A DNA stretch of 64,000 bases from Viola odorata (Eukaryota > Streptophyta > Magnoliopsida > Malpighiales > Violaceae). The stretch is from NCBI GenBank assembly GCA_963691705.1, contig OY829542.1, forward strand, positions 58,490,427 to 58,554,426, given 5' to 3'. The notes under the pieces were generated by a model. The model saw only the letters and a program-made list of their open reading frames with translations, was not told the DNA's origin and did not search any database. Numbering within the stretch: the stretch's first letter is position 1; every line of letters starts with the position of its first letter. Positions 11,101 to 23,120 of the stretch are shown in pieces. The position numbers and the translations under genes are program-made.

Positions 11101-14100
11101 TGTACTTAGTTCCACATACATTGCATTTAGAGTAAAGACATGATGACATAACTTAGAAGGTGCAGTTATTCCTAAAGGATGCGCAATCACCAACACCAAC
11201 TAGTGTTGAAACTAAACTATTACTGATTTTTAGATTATGTTTGCTATTTTAGTGTTTTGTGTATATATATACACGTCAACTGTCTGCATAATCTGGACTA
11301 ACAGCTTGTTTAATTCCTTTTCTGCGCAATGACTCCATAGCAGTGTAACTGCATGGGCATAAGACTTGTTTTATTTAACTTCCCTATGAGAATAGATATA
11401 TTAGGTTGAAGATCTTGCTCATTGAACAAATAAGTAGTGGGGTGCAAGTCTATAGCATTCCCATGTGACTATGTCAATGTCTTGTAATAATTAAAATATA
11501 GTTTCAGACTTTTCAGTGTTCATTATATTCCCAAGTTCAGTTCCTACAGGGGAAGTGCATCTCTCTGTCCTTCTGCATCTTGTGGCATTGTAGTTTGTAC
11601 CATCAATCTGTCATAAAGTCAATAGGTTATGGGTTAAACTTAAACATCAACCATTTTATTTTATAGTTTCTTAGCATATCTTTCATTGCACATTCTTTAA
11701 TGGGGGATTTGTGATGACATGAATGTAAAGATCGAATATACCGTACCGGGGAGTATTTTGGCATCACGAGGCTTATCTGTTCCATCTGACAATATCGCAA
11801 TCAATTTTTTTTTTGTCTATCATGTTTGTTTTTGTGTGTTCGTTTCTGTTTCTCCTTTGTTTGTTGTAGTTGGCTGGCAATGTTAGGGCTACCCTACGTG
11901 CACTTTTGATTTGGTGCTGGTGTTGTTGGTGTGTGCTGCTGATAGAATGCTGACATGTGCATTTGGAAGTGGTAATGTAATGTTATGATACGATTGACTA
12001 TAAAGCAGGTAGTTATAGGTTATTCCTTGGATTACTACTATGTTTAATTAAGTTTATTGTTGATTTAGTAGCGTCGGCTATCCATTCCATCTCAAATTAC
12101 ACCTTTTTACCTATGTTCTACTAGCCTGGCTAGTCGGACCCTTAAAATTTCTGGCCGGTTTCGAAATTGACGAATTTTTGTGTGTGTGAAAATCAGTGAA
12201 CCGGTCACGGTTTTAGAAATTCTGAAGGTTCACTACATGACTTTCAAGGTTGGTCAAAATTACGTCATTTAAAAAACAATCTTTAAAACAATAAGGAAAT
12301 AAAGTAATACAACCAACTGAATTAATTTATTTACTTAATAATTTAATTAGTTTTGATTTAACTATACATATAAATATTAGGAACAATAAAAGAATGCAAT
12401 TTAGATTTTTGTGAAGAAAAATACATTATAAATATTTATATTACAATATATGTTGAACCCTAGTTAAACCTCAATTCCTTCCGATTTAATTTTCCGATTC
12501 GCTCCTGAAAACATAAATTTTACTACTATAAATTATCATCCATGGAAGTGGAAATTGTATGGTTTGCTTTTTAATCAAACACATGCAATGATCGAATCAT
12601 TGATCTTTTGCTGAAAATACTAAACTCTTCACATTAATTATATATGGGTAGAAAAAGTATTTTAAATATCAATAAGAAAATAAGAATATAATTATAAAAT
12701 TGGAGAAGAAAAAATGGGTGACGGAATCATCATAATAGATCCTTAGTAGCTGCCCACTACTTATATTAAGATTGGGTTATATATTAAGATAATATAATTA
12801 TAAATTTGTTGACGTAATCATAAAATCCCTTCCCAGGACGCAAGTCTAATATAAATGTTATTATATACTTTATTATGGTTAATGATGCTGGAGATGTCAC
12901 ATTAAATCATCTAATGCACCCATTTAATCAAGTCAAATCAGTGTTCATTAATTAGGTCTAATCATGTTTAATTAAGATTAAGGTGGAGAGGACTATTAGC
13001 TAGCTACTCATCTCGACTGGGAATCCACTTCCAAGTTCCAACAAACACGCATCCATCTTTTACTTCTTCCACTATTTTGATTATAATCATGATCTATCGA
13101 TTTAATTTTATTATCTAATCATAATTATTGGTCATGTAGAGCGATTAATCACTTATAACGTGACTGAATTCATGTCATTATTATCAATATTGTAACTTTA
13201 AAATATACCCACATCTAGTTATAAAAAATAAACACTCGAAGATGATCAAATCAAAGTTGGCCTTCATTATCCATCCAGATCTCTATCATCACACTCTAAA
13301 CAATTCCACTTATTTAATTCTTTAAAAAACTTGTCTCATTTAAATACTAATACTAATAATAATAATAAATAAATATGAGCTTGCCGTTGACTTGAGTTAC
13401 AATCCACATGCTTCTTTTCAGCCAAAGTTCAACTCAAGCAAAAAAAACATATAAAACCAAAAACATAAAAAGTAAAGAAGTGTAAAAAAATGCATTCAAA
13501 TTAATAATAACTACACGCATGTTATTCCAGTTTAATTAAAAATTTCATTTACGAACCGTAGATATATAGTAAGTATATTAAAATTTATTAAAGAGAATTT
13601 TAACACCTGAAAATTCTACCCTAGTCGACATCTAATATGTTGTACGTGAGTATAATAAAATGTTAAAGAGCAGTTAATTAAAGAAACTGAGCAAGTAGAG
13701 ATTTAAAAATGGGAAATGAAAGCAACAAAATAGTACAAATTGCTGATAAAATATCAACAAAAAAAAAATATATGTGAGGCCATACAATTAAAAATATTTG
13801 AAAATGAAGCAAAAGGAAGTAGTAGTTGACTAGAAGTTGTTGGTGGTGTTGTTTTTCTTGGGATCTGGTACTTCTTTCTTGTTTCATTCCTGTTGGAGTA
13901 TTGGTCGTTGTTGTTGCTGCGGTGGTGCAGTTGGAGAGAGCTATAGCCGAAGTCTACGCGAATACGGCGTCGTGTCAAACACGTCATCCTATTGGTGGGA
14001 CCCGCCCTATTTTCGTAGACTGTGAACCGGCCGTTGAATCAATCCTACACGTCACACTCTCCTCCTCCGTGAAAAAAACTTTATTTACTGCGACGACAAC

Positions 14101-14125
14101 AAACAAGAGTGAGTCAAAGCAGTAA
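8127..14125. other. 6-kb intergenic stretch, no protein gene recognised
   Basis: This includes the COA6-like 3' UTR and, at the right end, the 3' UTR of the bHLH gene. Short open frames (for example 9884-10087 and 10814-10999) carry no motif. A word resembling TAATCTAACAGGG is repeated at about 9045 and 9087. Composition from 8.1 to 12 kb is less AT-rich than the sequence after it, which would fit a decayed transcript or repeat, but I see no terminal repeats. Confidence 0.45.
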
Positions 14126-17096
14126 TCACGGCTTTGAAACGGAAGCAGCATCTTTAACGGAGCCGTCAAGCCCACCGTTCCTGACTGTAGCTGACTGGAC
14201 GGTCAACACGGACACGCTGGGGGAGGAGGGGCCTTGGCCGTTGTTGTTGTTGTTGATGACAGGGTTCCTGTTGCTGTGACACGTGGCGGTGGAGATGGCG
14301 GTGGCGAGGGAGATTGGCATGAGGCAAAGCCCTTTCCCTTGCAAGTACTGCATGGCGGAGCCCATGTCTTCCTCCATGAGCTTGACGACCTGGTGCTCCG
14401 TCACGGAGAGGCCGCTGTCGTTGGAGGCGCGTGGGATGGACTTGCCACCGTTGGCGTTGTTGGCTTGGACACAGTCCCCACCTCCCTAATCCAGAAAAAA
14501 ACAGCATTTTTTTCAAAATTTGTTTTGAATTTATTTGATGGAAAGAGAAATGAAAAGAGAGAATCTGGGGGAAAAGTAGAGCACGCGTGCTTTTGGTGTT
14601 TGTCGTGTTGCGTGGTGGTGGCCGGTGGGTGAGTGTGTGTGGGCTATGGCTACTGGTGGCTGCCATTTTTTTTCTAAAATTCAGGAAAAAAACTGACTTT
14701 TGGTATACCCATCTTCTTCATTTCCTTTTTGGAATGTTTCGCATGTTTTTCTTTTCCTTTCTCAATCAAATTATCCTCACTGCTCCAAGGTTTCGAGCAA
14801 ATTACAGAACATTAAAGAAGAATGACAGCTGGCGGAGGCTCGGAGCATAGTGTATACCATAACTTCGGAAGAGAGATCATCTAAAATTGCAATTAAGCTG
14901 TTGGTAAAGGTTAGTATTATTTACCTCGGAAGAGATATCAGCGACGAGTGGAGCAACAGCAGCTGCACCGCCTAATCTACTCATGCTTAGGACCTGTTTG
15001 GTGTACACATAATTAAAAAGAGAAGGGGACAAAAGGGTGATTGGAATATTAGTTTTTGATTAGGAGCCCATGATTATTAAGTACATCAAACAATAAAAAG
15101 ATTAGAGAAGCATATCTTTACAATTATGTCAACCAAACAATGGAATCATTCAATTGTCACTATTTCAATCATAATAATACAATTAAAAATAATAAAACTA
15201 ATAAAAAAGAGGGAAGAAAAAGGAGAAAACAGAACCTTGACTTGGAGCTGGAGGAATTTCACATAGTCGATGATCTCATCCAGCATTGAAGCCTTGTCTG
15301 TCTGTCATTCCACAAAACCCTCAAACCTCAGAATTCTACTAATTAAAAAATTAACACAACTAAATATATTAGGCAAGAAAATCTTCTAAGATTTATTAAT
15401 ATTATTATTATTATTATCCTACAAATTATTAGTATTCATATTTTTATATTTAATCTCTCGATTACCACTTAAGTCGATTTTCGAACTCTAACATAATAGG
15501 TGCAATTAATCTGACTCGTAGTGAAATCAGGGACACCAAAAATATGTTTTTAAATTTGGTAACTAAGAGGGAGGGAGAATAAACATCCCGCCGATCCATT
15601 AGCCAGGGATTGCGGGGGAGATTTGGGGTACGGTTCCGAGAAACACTAACTACACGGGACGGTTACAGAAGCAGAAAAATGAATGGCAACAAACGCATAA
15701 AACACTAACACGTGTCGAAACACCGTTGAAAGACCCAAATTGACCCTACACAATCCCCCGAATTACACTGCCAGTAATTTTACCTTGTTAGCATTAGGAA
15801 CCAGCTCCTGCAGAGCTTTCATCCTCTCTGCAATTCTCTCCCTACGTAACTGTCACAAAACACACAATTCAGTGCCAAAAGAGAAGAAAATATATGAAAA
15901 CAACGCATCCTCGAACAAAATTAGTCTTATAAATGTAGATATAAAACTCAGTTTTTCAATTTTGAAGTAAAAAGTATGCAACACAAACAAATGTAACGGA
16001 AATAAGAAAATATATGAAAACGATAGAATAAAAGTACGCGAATAGTTAAACTCGAACTCGAATAAAGTTAGTCTTATCACCGGAGTTGGTAGATATTGAA
16101 AAAAGTTATAAGAAAAGTGATAAAGGAATGTGGAGGAGAGGGAGAGGCGTACTCTTTCAGCTATGCTATGTGGGTCAGTGGCTTGACCTCTCCTAGCTCT
16201 GACTCTCTGTTTAGGCTGCCCCGGGCCACCACCGGCGGTTGACCCACTTGCTTGAGGTTGGCTCATCCCGGCACCAAAGCTCTGAGCTGCCCCGGCCTGC
16301 TGCCCCTGCATCACTCCTCCCTGTTGCCCGATTTCAACAATCAACCCACCAATGTTCAGTATAATAATTAGTACAAACAAATACAGAAGAATAAGAAGAG
16401 AACAGAAATTGAATTGCTTGCCTGAGGATGCTGAAAATGTTGTTGTTGGGATGGCTGATTTGACCCGTTCAGAGAACCCGCACCGAACCCATTAAACAAG
16501 CCATCTCCTCCTCCTCCTCCTCCCTGTATTACCCAACCATTTCAATTTATTTATAATTGATTGAATCTATAATCCCTTAATTTGTAGGATACTACTGACT
16601 CAAAATTAGGCCCAAAAAAAACCCAACTGACCTGACTGAGAGGCTTAAAGGACGACCCATCTAAGACGTCATTTGGAAGGATTCCTCCTCGGGCAGCCAT
16701 GAGGAGCTGCTGCTGCAACATCAACTTGGCGGCGGCGACAGGGGAAGAGGCGCCGCCTCCTCCTCCGCTGATCTGGTGTTGTCTAAGCTTGGAGGCTAAA
16801 ACTACAGACTCATCAAAGTTTGGGTGGAAGCCACCAAGGTTGTCGGAGAGGGACGGCGGCGTTTCATCGGAGGGCAATTTGGTGGTGGTGGGGTTGAGGT
16901 CCCAAGGGGATTTGAGGTCAGCCCAGGAATTGCAGGAAGGGATGGAAGAGAGCATTTGGTCAAGGAAATCATCATTGGATGAGCAAGTGGGATCAAAGTG
17001 ATGAGGGTTTTGGATCTGCGATTGCTGATTCTGAAGGTCTTGTAAGAGGGAATTCATCCCAGCAGCTGCTTGAATTTCTCTGCTACAAGGTTGCAT
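14126..17096 (-). CDS. LRL3: LRL-type bHLH transcription factor (bHLH66/69/82 group)
   Basis: Seven exons on the minus strand: 17096-16632, 16523-16422, 16320-16153, 15849-15784, 15301-15236, 14993-14925 and 14485-14126, all phase 0, encode 431 residues. The N-terminus MQPCSREIQ, the polar middle rich in Gln and Gly, and the basic region [20 protein letters not shown] followed by the helix-loop-helix ([20 protein letters not shown], then [12 protein letters not shown]) are those of the LOTUS JAPONICUS ROOTHAIRLESS-LIKE group. The conserved tail [20 protein letters not shown] and [13 protein letters not shown] is present. Family members are nuclear factors that bind E/G-box DNA as dimers and promote root-hair and pollen-tube growth downstream of auxin. 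Intron 2 has a GC donor (CAG|GCAAGC at 16421). LRL3 is preferred among the paralogues because RTF2 and a COA6-like gene are nearby, as in Arabidopsis. Confidence 0.93.
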
Positions 17097-17310
17097 CTTT
17101 TCCCCTTCCTTCTTCTCAACTGAAAAACCCAAAAGACCCCAAAAAGTTCAAAATCAATAGGCGTTTCGATTTCTTGTTTTGCAGGAAGGAAAGTGAGAGA
17201 AAAGCCAATTCGGTATTTATTGAGTGAAGAAAAAGGAAGGAGAGGAGAGCTCTAAGTCTAACTTCCGAGTCTGAGTACGACTCTCCTTTTTCTGTTTGGA
17301 AATGGGAGTC

Positions 17311-17322
17311 TTTAATAAATAG
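17311..17322 (-). promoter_or_regulatory. Possible TATA box of the bHLH gene
   Basis: On the minus strand CTATTTATTAAAG lies about 215 bases before the ATG, with a CT/GA-rich leader (17150-17290) in between. The position is reasonable for a plant core promoter but nothing else confirms it. Confidence 0.35.
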
Positions 17323-19483
17323 GGAAAGTGCAAAATTTGTTTGCTTGCTTCGGTTTTTTAATTAGCAATTAACAGCTGCTTTGCTTCGCTTTTTTTTTCT
17401 TCTTATCAAAACTCAAAAGAGATACAAGAAAGCACAGTCAATCTCTTTTACGTATAATCAATTATTTTATTCTTAAATCGAATAAAATTTTAACGAGTGA
17501 TGAAAATTATATCTTATAATTTATAATGCAGTTGCATATTTAAAGTTTGAATCTGAAATTTTTGATTAAACTAAAATTATCTTATGCTGATTGATTTATA
17601 CACTCGTTGGTGTCAAATGTATCGTTTAATTTCATCTATTAAACCATGTCAACACTCTATTCGTAAACCCTATTGGTCGGCTATTGAATTTCAATAAATT
17701 CATGTTTAGATCACCTTCTTTAGACATTTTGTAACGTGGAATAAATGAACAAATGCAAAATATAATGGTTAGCTTAACTACACTTCCTCGGGTGTTTCAC
17801 TCGAGGTGTTTGCTCTCCTCTCTAATGATCTTCCAATCCTCTCAATCTATTCGCTTTGTTCTTCTAAATTGAACTACTAAGCTAAATTTGCTCGAATTTA
17901 GAAGAAACAAGTCAAGAGATTAAAAATTAGTTGAAGAAAGATACACAACGAAGACTTGACACACAAGAAAGAAGAAATCAAGGTAATTAAGCAATCGAAA
18001 AGTAAGTAACCACTTAACAACCTCAATCAAATCAAAAAATAAAGTTGTAATTAAAATCAATAAAAGACGAAAGCAAAACAAAAATTTCTTTCAAGTAAGA
18101 CTAAAACCGAAACCTTAATATGCTCAATTGATGATCGACTTCAAGGTCTGACTTCTTAACAATGTTGTTCGCTCCAAATCCTGATAAGAATCATAACAAA
18201 CTAAACTAATTTTTACTTGATTCTTGTCCAATCTTTTGTTCTGATTTTGATTAATGCCAATTATCTTTTCTTTTCGTTTTTTTTGGGACTTAAACAACAA
18301 GTAAACAAACTCTTTTCCTGATCTAGTAGATCAGACCACAACCAAAATGCGATTATTTTCAAGCAAATCTGAAACCAACAACAACCATGCACTAGAAATA
18401 AAAAAAAACTTGAATCTTGTATAACAAATCAATTCGAATTCTCAAATTTCTTCAATCAATCTTAATAATAATTCAGAATTAAGCTCTAAAATACCACAAA
18501 AAAAACAAACAAAACAAACACTCAATGATAAATTTTGCAAGTTGCGAATCAAGAAGAAAAGAAGAAGTCACAGCTTGTAGGAAATTTTTGGATGATTGTA
18601 AACGTTTTTCAAACCTGGTTTTTTAAACCAAGCTTCGCTCCACTACCAAATGATATTTTTCTCATCTTGTAGGGAACCTTTGTTGTCGATCTTGTCCAAA
18701 AAAAATTCTTCAAATAGTAGCAAAACCGACCCACGTGAACTAATAAAAGTGTCGTTTTCTTATAATTTTCTACATCAACACTTTATATATGTTATTAATT
18801 TATATCTTATTGTTTATTTTTAGATTTTTAGTATTTAATGTTGTATAAGTGTAAATTAAATAAAACATTTATGTAATTTTTCATATTTTGCAAGAAAAAG
18901 GGAATGAAATATATCCATAATTTTCCCCCTAAAATGACATGAGTCCCTAGTCGTAACTCCTTTGTTGCAAAAAAAATCCAAATTTTAGGAGATATTCAAG
19001 TTCAAGCGCTCAACGAACTCAATTGTTGTTGTAGGGGGAGAGACATGACTTGTGAGGATTTGAAGACGTGGAGTAGAGACAACTTTTTAACTATAATCTT
19101 ACATTCTAATGTGATAATTATTTTAGTTCTTTTGTGTCTCTAGTTTTTATCCTTCATGTCTTGTCCTTGCGCGTCAAACATATCTATAATTGTCGATTGA
19201 GAATATAAATTTTTATTTAAAGGTTAATTATTTTTTCTATACTAAAAGTTACAGAATAGATAATGATAGAGTTATTTTATAAAATGAAGAAATAAATGAG
19301 AATAAGGAAGGTTTATATTGTAGTTATAGATTATGATGAAAATAGATAGGATACTACATAATTATAGATAAAGATAAAATGACAACACATAGATAAAAAT
19401 TGTAGCTGAAAGATAAGGATGAATGAAAAATATATAGTTTACTAATAAAGAGAGTACATAATAGGAAAGCATGCAAAAATCAC
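17323..19483. other. Intergenic, no gene recognised
   Basis: AT-rich sequence with no supported coding region. It should hold the upstream part of the promoters of the bHLH gene (leftward) and the P450 (rightward). Confidence 0.45.
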
Positions 19484-19503
19484 TTGACCATGAAGATATA
19501 AAA
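19484..19503 (+). promoter_or_regulatory. W-box and TATA box of the P450 gene
   Basis: TTGACC, a core W-box bound by WRKY factors, is at 19484-19489 and TATAAAA at 19497-19503, about 70 bases before the ATG. The TATA box is well placed for a short leader. Whether the W-box is used is unknown; a single hexamer occurs often by chance. Confidence 0.5.
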
Positions 19504-19572
19504 TGAGTTCAAAACACCAACTTCCATGGAATAGCCATTAAAGCCTTTGATAATCATCCCATTTTTATCATC

Positions 19573-21354
19573 ATGGAGCACCAACAATTCCCTTCTTTTC
19601 AAGTAATTCTCCTTATCATCATCACTCTTTTCACTATCATGTTATTGAAATTATTCATAAAATCCAAAACCAAACAACCCAACCTTCCTCCAGGGCCAAA
19701 GAAGCTACCTTTCATTGGGAACTTGCACCAATTACTTGTTCGTTCCCTAACACACCATCGATTAAGAGAATTGGCCAAGATATACGGCAACATTTTACAT
19801 CTCCAACTTGGCGAACTATCCACCATTGTCATTTCCTCACCAGATATTGCGAAACAAGTGATGAGAACTCATGATCTTGTGTTTGCTCAAAGACCTTTTG
19901 TCTTAGCTGCTTCTATTTTATTGTATGACAAAAAGGATATTGCTTTTGCACCCTATGGAAGTTACTGGAGGCAAATGAGAAAGATATGTACATTGGAATT
20001 ACTATCTACCAAAAGGGTTCACTCGTTTCGATCAATCAGAGAGGAACAAGTTACAAAACTCATCTCCACCATATCTTTAGCCGCCGACGCAACACTGCCG
20101 TTCAACCTCAGTAGTGGATTGCTCTCTTTATCATACGCTATTGTTGCTCATACTACACTGGGAGATAAGTACAAAGATGATCAAAGGCTTATATCTATTG
20201 TCAAGGACGCGACAGAGATTGCAACTGGATTTAGTATTTCAGAATTGTTTCCTTCAAGTAAGCTCCTTCAACTGATAACTGGGTTGCGGTCTAGAATCCA
20301 AAAATTGAGTCGAGATGCTGACAGAGAAATGGAGAAGATTGTTGAAGAACATAAGGCTAAGAAGAAAGAATCAAGAAGTGGAGATGAAAATGAACAAGAT
20401 ATTGTAGATGTTCTCTTGAAGTTTCAGGAAGACGACAATCTTGGATACCCCATAACGAATGAAAGCATCAAAGCCATCATTCTGGTTAGTATCCCTAAAA
20501 AATAATAATGTTACACATATCACCAAATCATAGAAAGTTTTCATACTAACGTGGCACGATTTTAATGTTTACTAGTGGTAATTACCATTACAGACTCAAA
20601 CTCAGACTCAAATCTCATATCCGTCTAAAAATAAATAAATAAGTATTTAATTTATTTGTATAATTAATATTATTCTTTTTATCAACTCCAATTCGGTTAA
20701 ATTTAACATGTGACATTTATCAAATCTGAATCCACTTTATTTTAGGATAATTTTATCGGCGGCAGTGACACATCATCCTCAACGGTATCGTGGGCAATGG
20801 CGTTGCTGGTGAAGCACCCAAGAGTGATGCAAAAAGCACAAAAGGAGGTGAGGAAGGTGTTTGATGGAAATGTTGAAGAAGGAGGTCTTGAAGAATTGCA
20901 ATACTTAAGATTGGTGATCAAAGAAACTCTAAGGTTGCACCCAGTTGCTCCCCTTCTGAAAAGAGAGAGTAGAGAGAATTGCGTGATCAACGGCTATGAT
21001 ATACCTGCAAAAACTAGAGTCTACATCAACGCTTGGGCCATGGGAAGAGATCCCAATTACTGGATTGATGCTGATACATTTTATCCTGAAAGATTTGTCG
21101 ATAATGACATTGATTATGTAGGAGCTAATCTTGAATTCATCCCGTTTGGTGCGGGAAGAAGGATGTGTCCTGGAGTTTCGTTTGGAATGGCTAATGTTGA
21201 GCTTACCCTTGCAAATCTCTTGTACCATTTTGACTGGAAACTTCCAGGAGGGAAAAAGGGAGAAGATTTAGATATGACTGAGGCCGTAGGGGCTACTGTT
21301 AGAAAAAAAGATGATTTGGTATTGATTCCAACTAGAATCTCAGAGCTGGCCTAA
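19573..21354 (+). CDS. CYP71-clan cytochrome P450
   Basis: Two exons, 19573-20484 and 20746-21354, phase 0, encode 506 residues, the usual size. The N-terminal membrane anchor ([18 protein letters not shown]) and proline-rich hinge [15 protein letters not shown] place it on the ER. Visible P450 signatures are the I-helix GGSDTSS at the start of exon 2, the K-helix ETLR within [15 protein letters not shown], and the haem loop [11 protein letters not shown] with the cysteine ligand. The single intron just before the I-helix oxygen-binding motif is the conserved CYP71-family position. Similarity is to CYP71D/CYP71BE-type enzymes, which oxidise terpenes, flavonoids or alkaloids; the substrate cannot be read from sequence. 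All key residues are intact, so the enzyme should be functional. Confidence 0.92.
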
Positions 21355-23120
21355 GCAAAACAATAGTCTCGTAGCTGGTAATGAGCTTTGATCCGATAAT
21401 CAAATGTTTGTTTGTCATCAATCAATTGGAAGACATTTTTGCTTTAAAATTCCTTGTTATAAAGCTAATTTCATGGGAGTATTATGATGTTTAAGCTTGG
21501 CTGGAAATGCAACCTTACACATTATAATCAAATCAATCAGTCTTGGTAAAACAATTACTACGTGCAAAGTTCCATTTTGATCAAATCAATCAGGCCATAA
21601 GGAATTCTATGCCAAATGAAGAATTGCCAGAGAGGTGGAATCAGAATTATTCCATGTTGGCCTGTATTTGATAATCTACAAGTATGAATTTAGATTTCTA
21701 TTAGATAAAAGAATTTTTTAGAGCTGAAAAACAAAGAGAAACATTTCGGAACATAATTTGTAACTTAAATTCTTCAAAAAGATATAACTTTGTTTTTTGC
21801 TAGGGAGAATAATTGGGAAGAATATTTACTTGTCAATCTATTTAGAACCATGGCCACTTGAAATGGCTAGTCATTTTTAATGTGGCTTAGTCCGAACTAG
21901 TCATATCGAGTTGTTGGGCTAAATATACTAGTGTTACTTTTATACTAGTTACAAAAATGTCAAAATAATTAAAAGGAATTTGTAGTAAAAGTATACGGGT
22001 CATTTTCATATTCACTTGGTAATTATTTATTTAAATAAAAATAATAGTATAACATAATTAGGAAATGATAGACTCCAATCATATCTTGACACTTTAGTAC
22101 AATTTTATTAGTAAAATAGTTAGTATTTCAAATATTATTTTTTGTTAAACACGAGGTGTGAATATACATCATACATGGTGTAGTTTACAATATCTTTTTT
22201 ATCGAATGTAATTTCAATTTAAACTAATCATTTTTGAATTCCGTCAGGTTTTTTAAAGAATGGTAATTTTACCAGCATAATTTTCTATATTTTTAAGATT
22301 TAAACTCAAAATTTTAGTTAAACTAACTTTTGTTTCAGACTCAATATACCTAAACATTTTTCTACCATCAGATAAGAAACAATCCATGCATATTATTTTT
22401 TCATGTAGTCATCTCATCTCACGATAGGAGAGTGTCCTGGTATATAGTATCGGGCATGGATTTTCACAATAGTTGTATTCCAATTGAAGGGTTTTTTAAT
22501 TATTTTTTTCAAATGCGAAAGAAGTCAAGAACTCTTTTAAACTCGGACTCGGCCCAAGATACAAACCGCAAAGGAACCAACATTCTAATTTTCAACCCAA
22601 AATCTGGCTTGTTTTCCTAACCTGCCGCCTGCAGCTTCTCCTTCAGATTTTACTTGTAAAAGTGAATCCTGACGAAGCACAGGAAAAGAAAATGTCTAAA
22701 AGGCTACCAAAAACGAAGAGCCATGTTACAAGAAAGTTGCAACTTCACCACATGTTATGTACTATTAAAGACCAAGGTACACACAGGTGTAAGAAACATG
22801 TCCAATCTTAACTCGGGTCGTTGAGTTAGAGCTTCGGGGAATGAAGCAAACCATTCTAGAAGAATTATCCCTCTTCGAGATTCAATAATGCTCAAACAGA
22901 ATTAATTTTCTATTCGAAAGGGACAAAGAGTACACTCAGTGACACAGACTATATGCTTCATAAAGCTTAAAGGAAGAAACACATCTGCTGCAATGGCACT
23001 CAAATGATAGCTAATGACATAAAACAACTTAGCAGTTGATTTATACATATTATATTTCTTATTATTCACCATTTCTTCTTGGAAGTTTGAATCCTGCTAA
23101 ACAGTTACAGCAAGTTGATA
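21355..23120. other. 3' flanks of P450 and GAPN, no other gene
   Basis: This convergent intergenic stretch should contain both 3' UTRs. The middle is AT-rich. I see no coding region or paired repeats. Confidence 0.5.

Noticed and set aside
13826..14850. Overlapping open frames on both strands over the bHLH last exon
   Set aside because: They are shadows of GC-rich coding sequence in other frames (14126-14485 minus is the real exon).
16699..17001. Plus-strand frame opposite bHLH exon 1
   Set aside because: Antisense shadow caused by Gly/Pro-rich codons; the minus frame has the conserved family protein.
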